A stretch of DNA of 64,000 nucleotides from Branchiostoma floridae. Its lineage: Eukaryota > Chordata > Leptocardii > Amphioxiformes > Branchiostomatidae. Positions 18,224-31,100 of this stretch are shown here, piece after piece (the stretch's first letter is position 1; each line of letters starts with the position of its first letter). The notes below the pieces were generated by a model. The model was given only the letters and a program-made list of their open reading frames with translations. It was not told where the DNA came from and did not search any database. The stretch spans positions 15,051,459 to 15,115,458 of the forward strand of contig NC_049979.1 in assembly GCF_000003815.2 (NCBI RefSeq), written 5' to 3'. The position numbers were made by a program, and so were the translations under genes.

Positions 18224-21200
18224 TCATCGCTCTGTGGCGTGGAGTGTGTAGGATGGTGGTGCCAGAGTGATGCCTATCTCTCCCTTCAGGTTGGGTTCAG
18301 GAGCGTCATCTGGCAGTCGGTAGGTGAATCGCTGTAGAAGGGACGTGAAAAACAGGAACAGCTCTGTCCTTGACAGCTGCTCTCCGGGACAGACTCGTGC
18401 GCCTATGGGAAAGATAAAATATCCTTCTTGGTTCTGCACATAAGCTGCAAATGAAAGTGAGATAATACGCATATACCGATATATACCCGGAATCTTTGGG
18501 ACGGTAGCTTTTACTTCAATTGCAAGGAGGTTGACTGGGATCGAGGTATTAAAGTGGGGTTGGATGATGTAGACAAAGTCCATTTAGCTTAGTAGATGCA
18601 TAGTTTTGTACTTTTGTTTATTGATACTTAAATGAACCTTGTCACACACCTACGTCTGTCGAAAACAACTGTTCAGCCCGAAGAAACGTACAAAGTAGCT
18701 AAAGCCACGCATATACTTGAGGCCCGTGAAATTTATATTTGGTCTTGCACGTTAACCTACCCGTGGAAAAGGGTAGGTACGTCTTGACAGACTTCAACTG
18801 CCCCTGGTCGTCCAGGAACCTACTGGGGTCAAACTTCTCGGGGTCCGTCCAGTTGGCGGGGTCCATGTGGACTGACCACAGGTTCACCAGGATGTAGGTG
18901 TTGGCAGGAATGTCGTACCTGTAACAGATTTGACGCCATTCGATAGGTTTGATCAGACTATAATTCTAGTACAATGTATATCAGTAGACCAGTAGACTGA
19001 CCGTAGACGTGTCTCTCGCTTGTTCTACATTCCACTGCACGCCCTTTTAGTGGCGTAAAGGCAGAGAAATGTGCTAACATACCCCTGCAGGGTGGCGGGG
19101 ACGGTGTTCTCGTGCGGAATGGCGAACGGGATGGGGGTGCGGATCCGCATGGTCTCCATGAGAGTGGCCTCCGTGTACGGCATGTAGGGCTTGTCGCTAA
19201 GGGACGGCCAGCGGTCTCGTCCGACCACCCGGTCAATTTCCTCACACACCTTCTTCTGGACCTGAGTCAGACAGGAGAAGGAAAGTGCACGTGGTAACGA
19301 TTTTGTTAAAACCTTTTGAACACTGATGATGCATCAAAACGGTCAAACTTGCCAGCGTCACGAACAGAAAGTAGTACCTTATGTTATCCCAGAAAAGAGC
19401 AAGAAACAGCAATGACAACAACTTCAAAGTGGTATTCCCTCTATGTAGTAATGATTAAAATCAATCTCCTAGCAAACCATGTCTAGAATCCAAGTGGTAG
19501 AAGACTCTTAATTTCAAACAGCGCTTAGGTTTATAAATGCTGAGCGTAAGCGCGGCAAGAACTCTCTTGCCCAACTCAGATGACCACGCCGCTTACTTAC
19601 GTCGTCATGAACCATGACCCAGAGAAGGGCCCATTGCAGGGTGGAGGCCACGGACTCGGACCCAGCGGTGAACAGGTCACTCAGAAGGTTCCAAACATTT
19701 TCCCCGGAGAAGACACCCCTGTTTTCATCGTTGTTCATCTCGTAAAGAAAGGCGTCGACGGCGTCGCGGAGGTTGTGCGGGTCGAAGGTCGTCCTGTGCT
19801 CGGAGACAATCTCCTTGATGAAACGGTGCTGCCCGTCTCCCACCAGGTCCTGCCACTCCTTGTAGTTGTTGCCCAGGATCGGCAGGTGGCGTACGACGGG
19901 AAAGATGTCGATGATCTGGCAGGACTGGAATAGCTGGAGGATGCGGTCCAGCATTTGCATCTGGAGAAGGAATTTAGGGTCATCGTACTCAAAGCGCCTG
20001 TTTGAACGAAAACACAGGGGGTCTTCAGAACATGTTTGAAACCAGAATACAGAACGCAATCCACAGGCGCAAAGCATGGTCTATAGTCTATAGCACTACT
20101 CACCTGTTGAAGCTAATGGAGCAAATGATGTTGGACACGGCGTTGTGCAGCAACCTGTGAATGTCGAACGGCCGACCCTGCAGCAACAAACACCTCATCA
20201 GTTAACGTTACTTATCAAAATGCTAGCAGACTTGTATTGTTGCATTGAACGTAATAGAGATCTGCGTATAACAGCAAATAAATTACCTGTCGTTCTGCCA
20301 CGGCATGACACAGCTGGCGGCACTCGTCCTGGATGTCCTGCTCGAACCTGTCCCTCCCGAGCCCGAAGTTCCGCAGGGCGGACAGCATGATCTTACGGCG
20401 GGCTCGCCACTTCTCTCCGTACGGTGCCATCACGACAGCTTGTTGGGTAAGAGAAGAAACAACACATCACGTCCCTACCCACCCCATCACTATTGTTCTA
20501 TTCCCTATCATCTGACATAAGATGCCGGGAATTAGGATGGAGAGGCGTCAAGTTCTCAGCAGTTGTTTTCACCCGGCTCCACTGCATGGCTGCGTGCTAG
20601 AGGACCGTAGAGAAACGACCAAAGGCAGCCAAAAAAACCGACGTTGGTATTTCCCATCCAACGGTTCTTAGAGATTAGGTTCGATACATTCACCTACGTA
20701 GAGACATCCAAGGGCGCTAGCAAAACCGTCTCGTGTCTACATACTACAGTAGTAGTACCGGCTTGTCTCTTCACTCACAAAACCCAACCCACCAAATGTT
20801 AGGAGGAATCTTAGTTTTAACGTCTGTGCTACTCTGATTGGTTGACTCCTCTGGCAAACCAGTATTCGGAAGTTCCTATTTAGCCAATTTCAACTTGCTA
20901 TCGGAGATATTAAAGGCAGACCTACCGTCAGGTCCGTTGGTACAGTCCGTGAGGAAGAGGTGGGGCCTGCTGGAGAACTGAGCGGCTTTCCTCACAAGCG
21001 CCTCCCGAATTGTCTCGTAACCGTTGATCACAACCACTTTCTTCAGACCAATTCTGAAATACCAAGTTTAACTAAAAGACGTTAGGCCAGGGTAAAGGTC
21101 AAGTCTGTATTTGTTTGAGTTAAAGTTCAGCCAGCACTTCAGGGTGCTGACTTGTCAACTCCGACAGGTGAGGTCAGGGTAATGGACAGCTCCACACCAG

Positions 21201-22090
21201 ACCAGGCTCAGTTCATTTGCCGATTATTCTGTGTTGAACAACAAACATTGAGAACATTATCTCCAACCAAACCACCAGGTAATTAGAAAAAAAAACAATT
21301 ATAGTATAATACAACCCAGTCTGAAATGTTCGACCGACGGCCCCTGCATGGGCGCAAGAGGGCCCTATCTGTTGCACAGATGGTCATGTAAGAAGAATGA
21401 ATCATTATCCCATTGCATGTTGCTGCAATTCTTTTGGTGCCATGTTCTTATCACTCGAATCTTGTTTTGCCCTGTGTTCCTCGGTTAAAAATAGCCCCAG
21501 TAACATGGGCGGCCGAGCATATAGTACGCAAGCACCTGTGGGACACCACAAAGCGAGCCGGGACAGGTGTGACCAACCATGCACGATAAACAAACACTGC
21601 TTCTAGAAAGTTACACAATAAACTTACGGTTGGAAACATTTCTGTATACAGATATATCTTTTTCGCACTTCGCAGACGGGATTGACTGAGGAGGAACCTT
21701 GATTTAGGCATAACGGCCACGAAGGAATGGTTCCGAGTAATCTCCGAGCAAACTGTGAATGGACAGTTCGTCAAGTTTCCTGCCTACAGTGTACTCGGTT
21801 TGCTGGGGGAAAAACAAAACTATCAGAAAACGAAATGAATATCATGATCTTAGAATTGTAGTGAGGCCCTACCTGATGCTGTAGACATCCCCGTACTGAT
21901 GTTGCCAGGCCGTGAGCTGCAGGTGGGCGTCCCGGGCCATGCTGGGCAGGTGACCGATCAGCGGCCAGCCTTGCGGACCCGGCGGGAGCCTCTGCCGCCT
22001 CTTCTCGCGGTGTGACTGGAACAGCACGTACGACCCAAAAAACACCACCACGCCGACCAGGACGGTGGTCAGATCGAGCCACTCTGCCAT
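18224..22090 (-). CDS. Microsomal cytochrome P450, CYP2 clan (CYP2/CYP17-like)
   Basis: Complete haem monooxygenase of the endoplasmic reticulum. Exons 5' to 3': 21873-22090, 20926-21053, 20287-20438, 20104-20177, 19601-19997, 19083-19261, 18761-18918 and 18224-18402, all in phase, giving 494 residues. The N-terminus (MAEWLDLTTVLVGVVVFFGS) is a membrane anchor, followed by a basic stretch and the PPGP hinge. The I-helix has LFTAGSES (302-306), with serine where most P450s carry the oxygen-activating threonine. The K-helix ExxR is ETMR (359-362). A PERF-like region reads DPEKFDPSRF. The haem loop is FSTGARVCPG with Cys440 as thiolate ligand; it is split between the last two exons. The wording (IPFAIPHE, VNLWSVHMDP) suits the CYP2 clan near CYP17/CYP2, but subfamily and substrate cannot be read off. 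A minus-strand AATAAA at 18031-18036 may end the transcript. Confidence 0.9.
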
Positions 22091-22333
22091 TATGATAAAG
22101 ATCGACCGTGTACTCTACTGGGCTGAACTCGTGAGACCCTCTGTATGTTCGGCTATTAAAACTATAGCTAGTGCCGGGGCCTGTCTGTCGTTGGCGGGTA
22201 ATCAAAGCCTTCTCAGATGAACCCATCTGAATGGAGGCATCCCGAAATGCAGTAGTGTACAGCTCGTACAAACGCTGACCTCTATAGGCCTAGCACAGAA
22301 CGTTAACCCCAATCATTTCAAGTGGGGTACATG

Positions 22334-22357
22334 CGTCATTTGTACGTCATGATGACG
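22334..22357. promoter_or_regulatory. CRE-like cluster upstream of the P450 gene
   Basis: About 250 bp upstream of the P450 start there is a GCGTCATT (22333) and a 13-bp palindrome CGTCATGATGACG (22345-22357), with a GACGTC further on near 22383. These resemble CREB/ATF half-sites facing each other. Function is inference only. Confidence 0.3.
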
Positions 22358-22399
22358 CCATCGGCTTTATGAGTGACATGTAGACGTCAGATCAAAACT

Positions 22400-24009
22400 A
22401 TTAACATATGTAGTCTGCTCTTTGACTGTTTCTTTTTCAGCGTATTTCCAGTGGAATTCCTGAGGATGCGATTTCCAGGAACAAGTACCCTCAGGTACAT
22501 TGGTGTTGGCACGACCTGCAACTGCCATGCATAGCTTCAGGTACAAAACGGGAGAGAGGCAAAGTTCACCGGCCGGCCCAAAATAGATTAGAAACAACAA
22601 AAGATATTTTATCGGAAAGGTTGCACTTTAGCTCCATACAACTTGTTTGTAACCAAATCTATTACCCTCCCCCCTCTGAGCACTCCTTCGTCCCGCCAAT
22701 TGGTGGTTCGCGACCCCACGCCCCCAGGAACAATGGTCTAACTCAGATAGTGTGTCCCACGAATGTCAGGTATGACAGAGGCCAGAGTCTCCAACAGCTA
22801 AACCCTCATTGCAGGCCGTTCGGATGTCCCTTAGGACGTATTTCTGAAAATTCCGCGGGTGTCCAACCGGCATACGTCAACAATTTATGTCCTTGCACTT
22901 CAGCCCCATACAACCCAATCTAAACCTGACGTTAAAACAAACATGGCTTACAAACATTTGACTTATTTGTCAGGTTACAAGAGATCATTGACCCCGTCAG
23001 GACAGTCCTTTACAAGATCAAGTGCGGTCTGTTAGAAATGTCCTCAAAACCTCAGGCTCAAATACTAGCACAACGTTAGCCTCCAGAGGCTAGCCTCCTT
23101 CGTGACCTTCCGCGAGCGTTGGTGTTTATTGTTGGGGGATCAGCATTCTTCAACATCTGGTAGTCAGGTTTCTATGTCACTAGCGGACAAAACACGATCT
23201 TTAATTTCGGCGTAAGGACCTTCCCTGCATAAAAAAATGACCGTGATATGCCTACGAATGCTGATGCCCGTGGAAGGACGGACACTTGTTTTACAGGTGC
23301 TTTGTAACATTTTGTCCGTCTTGGTGTCCCCACAGGGGAGACTCTTTTGCTCTAAAGCGAAGTTATATCTGCTTAAAGCGAAGTTGGACTAATGGTTCTG
23401 GTGAGTGGATCTGTTGTCATGGTTACCAGACACAGACTTATGGTGGACATTGACCTCTCCTTCGTCATGACGTCAGCCATCGATGAACGTGGTGGTAGGT
23501 AATCTCCAAGCAAGCTTGTGTTTCCTACGTCTACATTCTAGTGACCTTAAGGTGCCCACCGCACGTAGAAACACTAGAGCTTCAAAGCTGGAACCACATC
23601 TGCTTGGAGCAGAAGAATCTTTCTCCTGCGGTCACCACACTCACGAGTTTTCATAAAATGATGATAAAAGTAAGGTCGTTCTTTTTTCTTTTCAACCGTT
23701 TTCTACAAAGATCTAGATGAAAGGCCCACATTGTACGGACCTCTGTGTATTTGTATGCCGACTCAGTGAAAGGATCTGAAAGGGATGGGATGGCAACGAG
23801 CTTCAAAGATTGGAAGGAAGAGATGTTTTTATGTACTAAGCAATTTTGACTTGGCTTCAGCAAGGGAATTTGGTTGTGTATAAAACTTGTACAGCACTGG
23901 CCAAATCGATGTGTACAATATCAGCCAGGCCATGTAAGACACATTGTATCCAGTCATATCCTGAGATTACTTAATTCAATTAAAGATTTAGCACAATATT
24001 GAATGCTTT
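22400..24009. other. Intergenic, no gene seen
   Basis: No supported exon. It contains a short repeat: TAGGTAATCTCCAAGCA at 23496-23512, with a near-inverse TGCTTGGAG at 23601-23609. The same 17 bases occur at 15429-15445, so they belong to a dispersed repeat family, possibly a small inverted-repeat element of about 115 bp here. Confidence 0.35.
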
Positions 24010-24510
24010 TTGATGTACGCGAGGTATGGAAGACCCCCATTCAAAACAGCACAAAGACGTCAAAGCTGAAAGTATTTAAAGCACGTGTAGAGGCTATTTT
24101 GCTTTATGGTTCAGACTCATGGACACTAACTAAGTCTTTGACCAAGAAACTGGATGGGACTACACCCGTCTGCTTCGTTACGCTCTGAATGTACCCTGGC
24201 AGTCACATCGGAAACAAAAAATTGTACAATGGACTCCCCCCGATCGATATCACTAGAACTATATCCAGAATAGAAGACTGGTCCTTGCTGGCCATGTAGC
24301 ACGTCATGAGGATGGAGATGGCCGCCAAAGTTCTCCTCTGGGAACCTGACGCGAAGAGAAAAAGGGAACGATCGAACCTGACACTTAAGAAAGTTTTGGA
24401 GGAGGAGGTTGGTTTAAAAGGACTACAACTTGCTAGCCGCCATGCTAGATAGAGATGCATGGTCGGACATTGTTAATGGCACCTCATATGAGGATGAACT
24501 GAACTGAACT
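24010..24510 (+). mobile_element. Decayed LINE fragment (end of reverse transcriptase ORF)
   Basis: The plus strand encodes pieces of a non-LTR retrotransposon C-terminus in shifting frames: EVWKTPIQ, LKVFKARVEAILLYGSDSWT and LTKSLTKKLDG in one frame. YTRL-type sequence with ALNVPWQSH and later KVLLWEPDAKRKRE and LTLKKVLEEE follow in others. At least one frameshift lies near 24165 and in-frame stops follow. It ends with the repeated tail GAACTGAACTGAACTGA, a microsatellite end as seen in several LINE clades. 5'-truncated and inactive. The clade is not certain. Confidence 0.65.
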
Positions 24511-25129
24511 GAGGTTTTGTGGAGTTTAGGACTCCAAACCGGCATATAGGAGCTTCGGTCACATTTCCAAATTGGTGCGTCTCTATTTGTTGTGAATCAT
24601 CCATATGGTTCATCAATTTAGTTAATCGAAGTCTTTTCTCCAAGTAGAGGTAAGGATACTGCTATTCACTGCTTTGTGCCTATTTTTGTAACACTTGATA
24701 TGCCCTTTTAGTACCAGCATTGCAATTTTGGAAAGGAAAAATAAAGGTAATAAGCCGGGTCGTGGCCTCTGTTTGCCGATTACCCCTTCATGTCCTCAAC
24801 ACCCTTCCTGTCAGATCGCGGGATAAGATATGACAGGTGGTTACGTCATTGTATTGTGCCCAGGTGACCGCACCTCACCTGTCTATGGACATCTCATTTG
24901 CATATTTGCCCTTGGGCATTGTCCCACCTCTCCTAACCATTGTAATCCCATATGTGCATGTGTAAACATTTCAATAGAACACAGGCTGGTACCCAGAACC
25001 CACTCGCGTTGTTTTGCAGTATCATTTCCTGGTGGGAGACTTCCGGATGTGATACTGAAAGGTTTGGTCCAACAAGAGACAGAGTTGTTAGTTAAATTCC
25101 ACTGTAGGTACGACAAGACGTTTACAAAG

Positions 25130-28100
25130 ATGTCCTCCCGCAGTTTTAGTCATGAACATGTCGCTGTCAGCCTAGCACTGGCCTTGATTATGATGTTGAC
25201 AGGTAGGTCCTTACGCGCTTTGAATATCAATAGTCCGTTCAGCGACTTTCTTTGGAATACATGTACATGTACTAGTAACGTTACTGTGCGGGCAGAATCA
25301 GGAATACACATTTCCTTTTCAAGCATGTCCAGACAGTGGGATGTGGAGTTTCACTAGCACCATCTGTCGCCTTAACAATTTTAAGTAACGTTACATGGTT
25401 GTACGGCCTTGAATTGTCGGATTACCTCGGAAGACGGAGGCCTGGTGTTCGTTTTGAGCTTTGTTATGTTTACTACATGTAACGTTACCTCTTATTTACC
25501 AGGCCGGAGTGAGGCCCAGACCCAGTACTACGGCAAACTGATCGGCAGCTTCCCGTCCTCGGCCGGGCAGGGCGGAGTGGCCGGGACCGTGTACGCTGTG
25601 GACAACAACAGACTGCAGATCGTCGGCTTCTCGTTCGACGGCTCCGTCACAGGTGTGTGTTGAGGCCGTATAACGTTATATGTCATATAGAAAGAGTATA
25701 GTCACAAGGAATGAGACTGGACCAAGGACGACGTAGTTTATTTACAGTGCCTTTAAAGATGTTCAATGATCCTTACTATAACAGGTTGTTTTATGGTGTA
25801 CAACTACTTCTGAATTAGTCAAACTTTAATTCTACTTCTAGTATGGCCAATGCTATTGACAGGATGTACCTGTATATTACTTGAATGTTTATTCAGTATG
25901 CCGGCTATGAACAGGAAATTGTCAGTTATGACACAGACACAACAGTCTTGAGACAAAAATGTGCAGAATCATGTGTGGGTGTGGTGTTTATCCGGCACAG
26001 GTACAGACTGGCACAGTTGGTGAGGTCATTAGTAATAGCCTGAGGAGGTTTCATGTGACAACAGCTATCAAGATGTACAGAACAGCACAAAACAGAGACC
26101 ATACAACTGCTTGGAGAATAGAGATAAAAGAAAATGCCGTCATTATAAGGCGAGACTGGTACAGACTGAGACTACTGCTGTCTCCTTTGTTAGGCTAACC
26201 TTGCATTTTAATAACCTTGGATTGTCAACAACATTAGGGCTGTCATTGAAAACAAAGAAGTACCATGGAACAAAAAAGGAAATGTAGATATAACATAATA
26301 AGGCCACAGCAAGTAAATTTTATGGATCACATCCTCTGCAGACTGCAAAAATAGTGCGATAGGGCGAAAAAAAAACAAGATGGGTGAGAAAAAACGAGAT
26401 GGCTACATTTTCAAAAATAGGCACCATAAAGTTGTGATGACTGTTGTAACAAGAATTAAAGGGACAAAACAATGCATTCATTCCTGTATTCAAGACATGT
26501 ACTGATGTGGTAAAAGTGACACTAGTGTGGTAGACTGGCATCACCAACAAAGTTGGTAACCACACTCATAGCTTCCATATTGGTGTCACAACTATCCAAT
26601 AAGTTTCATTTCTACAACTAGAGTTCCACGAACACATACCTTTGCCAAATAAACCAGGTTTGTTATGTAGAATGATGTCTGTAGACATAAATGTGTTACT
26701 CATTACATTTTATTTTATATGCCCGGAGTTGGTTCATAACATTTCGCCATTGCTTATACAAATTAGATCCCTATTTACATAATGATATTAAATTGTATCA
26801 AGCATCACTTAAGCTATCAGCATACCAAAAATCATGATGATCCTTTCAGCCCTTCTTGACTTATTCTCTTTCAAATTAGGAAACTAAACCGGCTCCTGCA
26901 GTTCAAGAAAAGATGTTACCGGACCCAAACATACACCTCTTAGTCTCAGCCATCTTTCTCAGTTCCATATGTGTCAAGTTTGAAAGTCCTATCACGGAAT
27001 GCAGTGGATTTATCAACTTTCCGCATTAATCATGCAAATTGTTAATTTATATAATTAGTATCTCATTATGTAAGTTTTTACTTAGGATATCTACATACCA
27101 AAAATCATGACGATCCGTCAACATGTTCATATTTTGCCATTAATTATGCAAATGAGATCATCATCTGCATAATTAATATGTATAAATATTTCTTTCTTTC
27201 TCAGCTACAATTGTGACAAGTTTGAAAGTCCTTTAAAGGGATGCAGTGGATTTACAAACTTTCCTCATTAATTATGCAAATTAGCTGTTGATTTGCATAA
27301 TTTGAATTCCATCATGTAAGTCTTCCCATTGGCTATCTACATACCAAAAATCAAGACGATCCGTCAACGGGTTTATATTTTCTCATTAATTATGCAAATG
27401 AGGTCGTCATTTTCATAATTAATATGGATTGATTTTTCTCTCTTTCTCATCTATATATGTGACAAGTTTGAAAGTCCTATCATGAAATGCAGCGGATTTA
27501 TAAACTTTCCTCATTAATTATGCAAATTAGTTGCTGATTTGCATAATTAGTATTCCATAATGTACATTGTTACTTGGGCTACCTACATACCAAAAATCAT
27601 GACGATCCATAAACACGTTCTCGAGTTATTCTCGTCCAAAGTTTGAAAGGAAATCGGCGACTGCAGTTCCAAACAAGCCGCTAGGGGGTCCAAACTTATA
27701 GTACTTACTCTCTGCCCCAAGGGCTATCTACCACTCAAAAATCATAACCACAGCATGTCCAGAACACGAGATATCAAAAATTGAGATCCTGCTGCAGTAC
27801 CGTAGCAAGCCGCTAGGGGGCCCATTATCGAACTTGACCTTCGTTTTCCCAACTCCTATCCACCTACCAAATATTATCGGGATTCATCCAAGGCTTCTTG
27901 AGTTATGCTGTTAACACACACATAGACACACACACAGACTCACAAGCCTAAAACATAACCTTAAACTACAGTCCTGGATACATCGCAAGTGTCCCTTCTA
28001 CAAGTACAATTATTAGGCTACAGGTACAACTAAACACAACATATGTGCTCATTTTGGTACTTAATCGTCATGTTGACCATCCCTGTAGAAGAAAAAAATC

Positions 28101-31100
28101 TTGTTTTTTTTTCTGAAATCAGGCGAAAATTAATGCGCGCGCTGATGTCATCCATAAAATTTACTTGCTGTGGCCTTATGAATGTCATCATAAGGAACAT
28201 ACCGGTAATGTCAGAAATCTGATGGTATATGAGTTTGAAGTAAGATGTGGATTTTTGTGCTTTTTTGTTTATGGCCAATACACATAAGGTAATAGTTCCA
28301 TAGTAGCAATTATCAACTTCATTTCTAAGTTGTTTTATTGATTATTACATTTCGCTGGTACGGTGGGAGTATTTGTGCCTGTCTTTGTAAAAAAATATAA
28401 TTGATAAAGAACCAATAAGTTCTCAAATGTTATCGGTGAAGTCAAGAGTCAGACTGTAAAGGATGGCGTAAGGTTAGCAGGGTTCATAAGAAACTGAACA
28501 AGCTGGTGCATTCTGCTGTGGTAGTCATCATTTATCATTTGTTGAATTGGTATCTGCCATGTCTGACTCAGTCAGTACTCTACATGCTGCATGTCCAACA
28601 CACCTGTACGTGGAATACTTGTGCAGGTAAAACACCTTGGGTAAAAACTGAATGGAGGACTGACCATGTTTCTGTTTGCCTCAATCAGCCCAGTTCCGTG
28701 CAGGCTCTACGGGCTCCCCCAGCGGTAACGGAGGTGTGCTAGTGCCTAATGAACAAGGCGGGTGAGTAGAGATGTAATATGGTTGAGGTGGATCTGTATT
28801 ACTATTAGGCATTCGTGACGTCCAAGTAAGTTAGTTCTTCATACAGTAGGGACATTTTCAGTGCAAGTATCAGGTAAAAGGGCTTTGATTCTACTGTTGT
28901 CATTTCTTTATTATATCTCTGGGTCTGTTTGTCATTATGCTTTGACAAATGTTTCCTTGATATTTTTCTCAATAGCACTGGTCCTTTGGGTGCATACAAC
29001 AACAAGAAGCTAGTTCTGGCTCTTCCCGAAGGAACAACTCTCCAGGACACTGTCAGGTGGTTTGCTGTCTGGGGTCAGAATGTGAGTACATGTATTTAAA
29101 AAATTTGATTCTCCCAATACACCATTGCAGCATTTGAACCAAACTAGACAACATTGCTTGACACAAGCATGAAGTGACACACTGAAATTAGGTACCCAAA
29201 ATGAAATTAAGCAAATTTTGGAGACAATATAAATCATGGTTATCACTCTTACTGTTAGAATGATTTGTTTCCATCACAAGTCCTACTTTGTTACCACAAG
29301 TCTAAGAGGATTACCGCTTACCGCTCCCTTAAGAGGATGGATCTACCTAAATGTAAAAACAATCTAAGATGACTCTTGAATGAGATAATGACTATAATTA
29401 ATTTCCTTCAAAGTTTTATGGCTACTGACGAGGATAAAATGTTTGTTATCCAGAGCAACCTTGGCCATGTGACTGTCCCAGATAATTTTGACTACCCTCG
29501 CCAACGTAACATTGGAGAGTTCGAAAGACGCCAACATCAAGTCCGCTCAGGGGATGTCACCATATTGAATGCCAAACAATTCTACATACGAAATCTGCAC
29601 TATGATGGACTTGGACCTGGTAAGTGGTAAATACTGTGATGCTTCAAATGGTAAGAGAACAGAGTGACTTGAAAGATCCAACAGCTGAAAACCTTAGAGC
29701 TAGTGATGTGTTGGAATGAGATTGAGCTGTTTTTGCAATGACGATGTTTTTTTCTCTCTCAGATGCATTTTTCTGGGCTGGGCAAACTGACAGTCCCAGC
29801 TCCAGCGGATTCAAGGTCCCTGACCACAGGGGAAGGTACTAAATGCCCTTTATAACCAGGTTACATAGTGTCGATGAAATGTTGAAGCATTCAATTCTTA
29901 TTCTCACCCTTTTTATTGTTTTTGTTTCTTCTACAATTTCTCCAAGGAGCTTGTATCAACATTGTTATTTGTTACCTACAATCCACTTTTCCTTTAGTTC
30001 TGACGAGAAATTGCCAAGGTACACTGGCCAGACCATCACCATCGTGCTGCCAGGTGACGTAACTGTATACGACATCAAGTGGCTCAGCATGTGGTGCATA
30101 CTCTTCAGAGCAAACTTTGGCGAAGTGTTCATCCCTACAGACCTTAATGTCCCGCCAATGGTGGAAGATGTGCCAGTCCCTCCTATGGTGAGGACAAACA
30201 CTGTTGACTCCTTCCAACAAAAACCTTTCACCGTGACTTTTCACAAGCCTCTCCCTCTATTTTTTAACCATCATTTTATGTTGTAATAACAAATTCAATG
30301 TAGTGCAGTCTCTGAGCGCATGAGGATTGTCAACAAGACTGTGCAGAGAAAGCCTACATGTCCAGGTTACTAGGTGTGCAGTTTTGTAATGAGGTGGTTT
30401 TGAGTGTCTGTATCTGTATCTGTATCTATATAGCCGGTATAACCGCCCTTCGGCGTAACACACCAGCTTCGCAGGCACGCGGCGCGGCAGCAGCTGGTTA
30501 TATTACACTGAACGACTCATCACACCTAACTTTTGCACATCTATATGCAAGTGTTCTCTGAAACTATCCAGAGAAGACGCCCCTACTGTGCTTGGTGATA
30601 ACATATTCCACTCTACAATAGTTCTGGGGAAATAGGAATTTTTGAACACATCAATCCTAGGTTGGTAACTCTGGTACTTGAAAGCATGACTGTTTCTAGT
30701 TCGTTTTTGAGCTGGTGTTAGATACTTATCAGTCGGTACGTCCACCAGTTTATTGGTCATTTTGTACATCATACAAAGTCTGGACATTTTCCTCCTGTCT
30801 TCAAGTGATGTCCACTGCAGATCTGTTTTCATTTTGGTAACACTAGCATCTCTGCTGTAGTTGTTTGTACAGAATCTGGCAGCTTGGTTCTGTACCCTTT
30901 CCAGTTTATCTTTGTCTTTCTTTGTATACGGATCCCATACTGTTGCAGCATATTCAAGATTTGGTCTTACCAGTGACGTGTATGCAAGTGATTTTACCCT
31001 GGCTGGGCATGCCCACAAGTTGCGTTTGATTACTCCCAGTGTCTGTTTAGCCTTGGTTGTTATTTTGTTAACATGGACACCCCACTTCAGTCCAGTTGTT

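Noticed and set aside
27900-27945. CA-rich run as a functional Z-DNA element
   Set aside because: Short and interrupted; an ordinary microsatellite inside a transposon.
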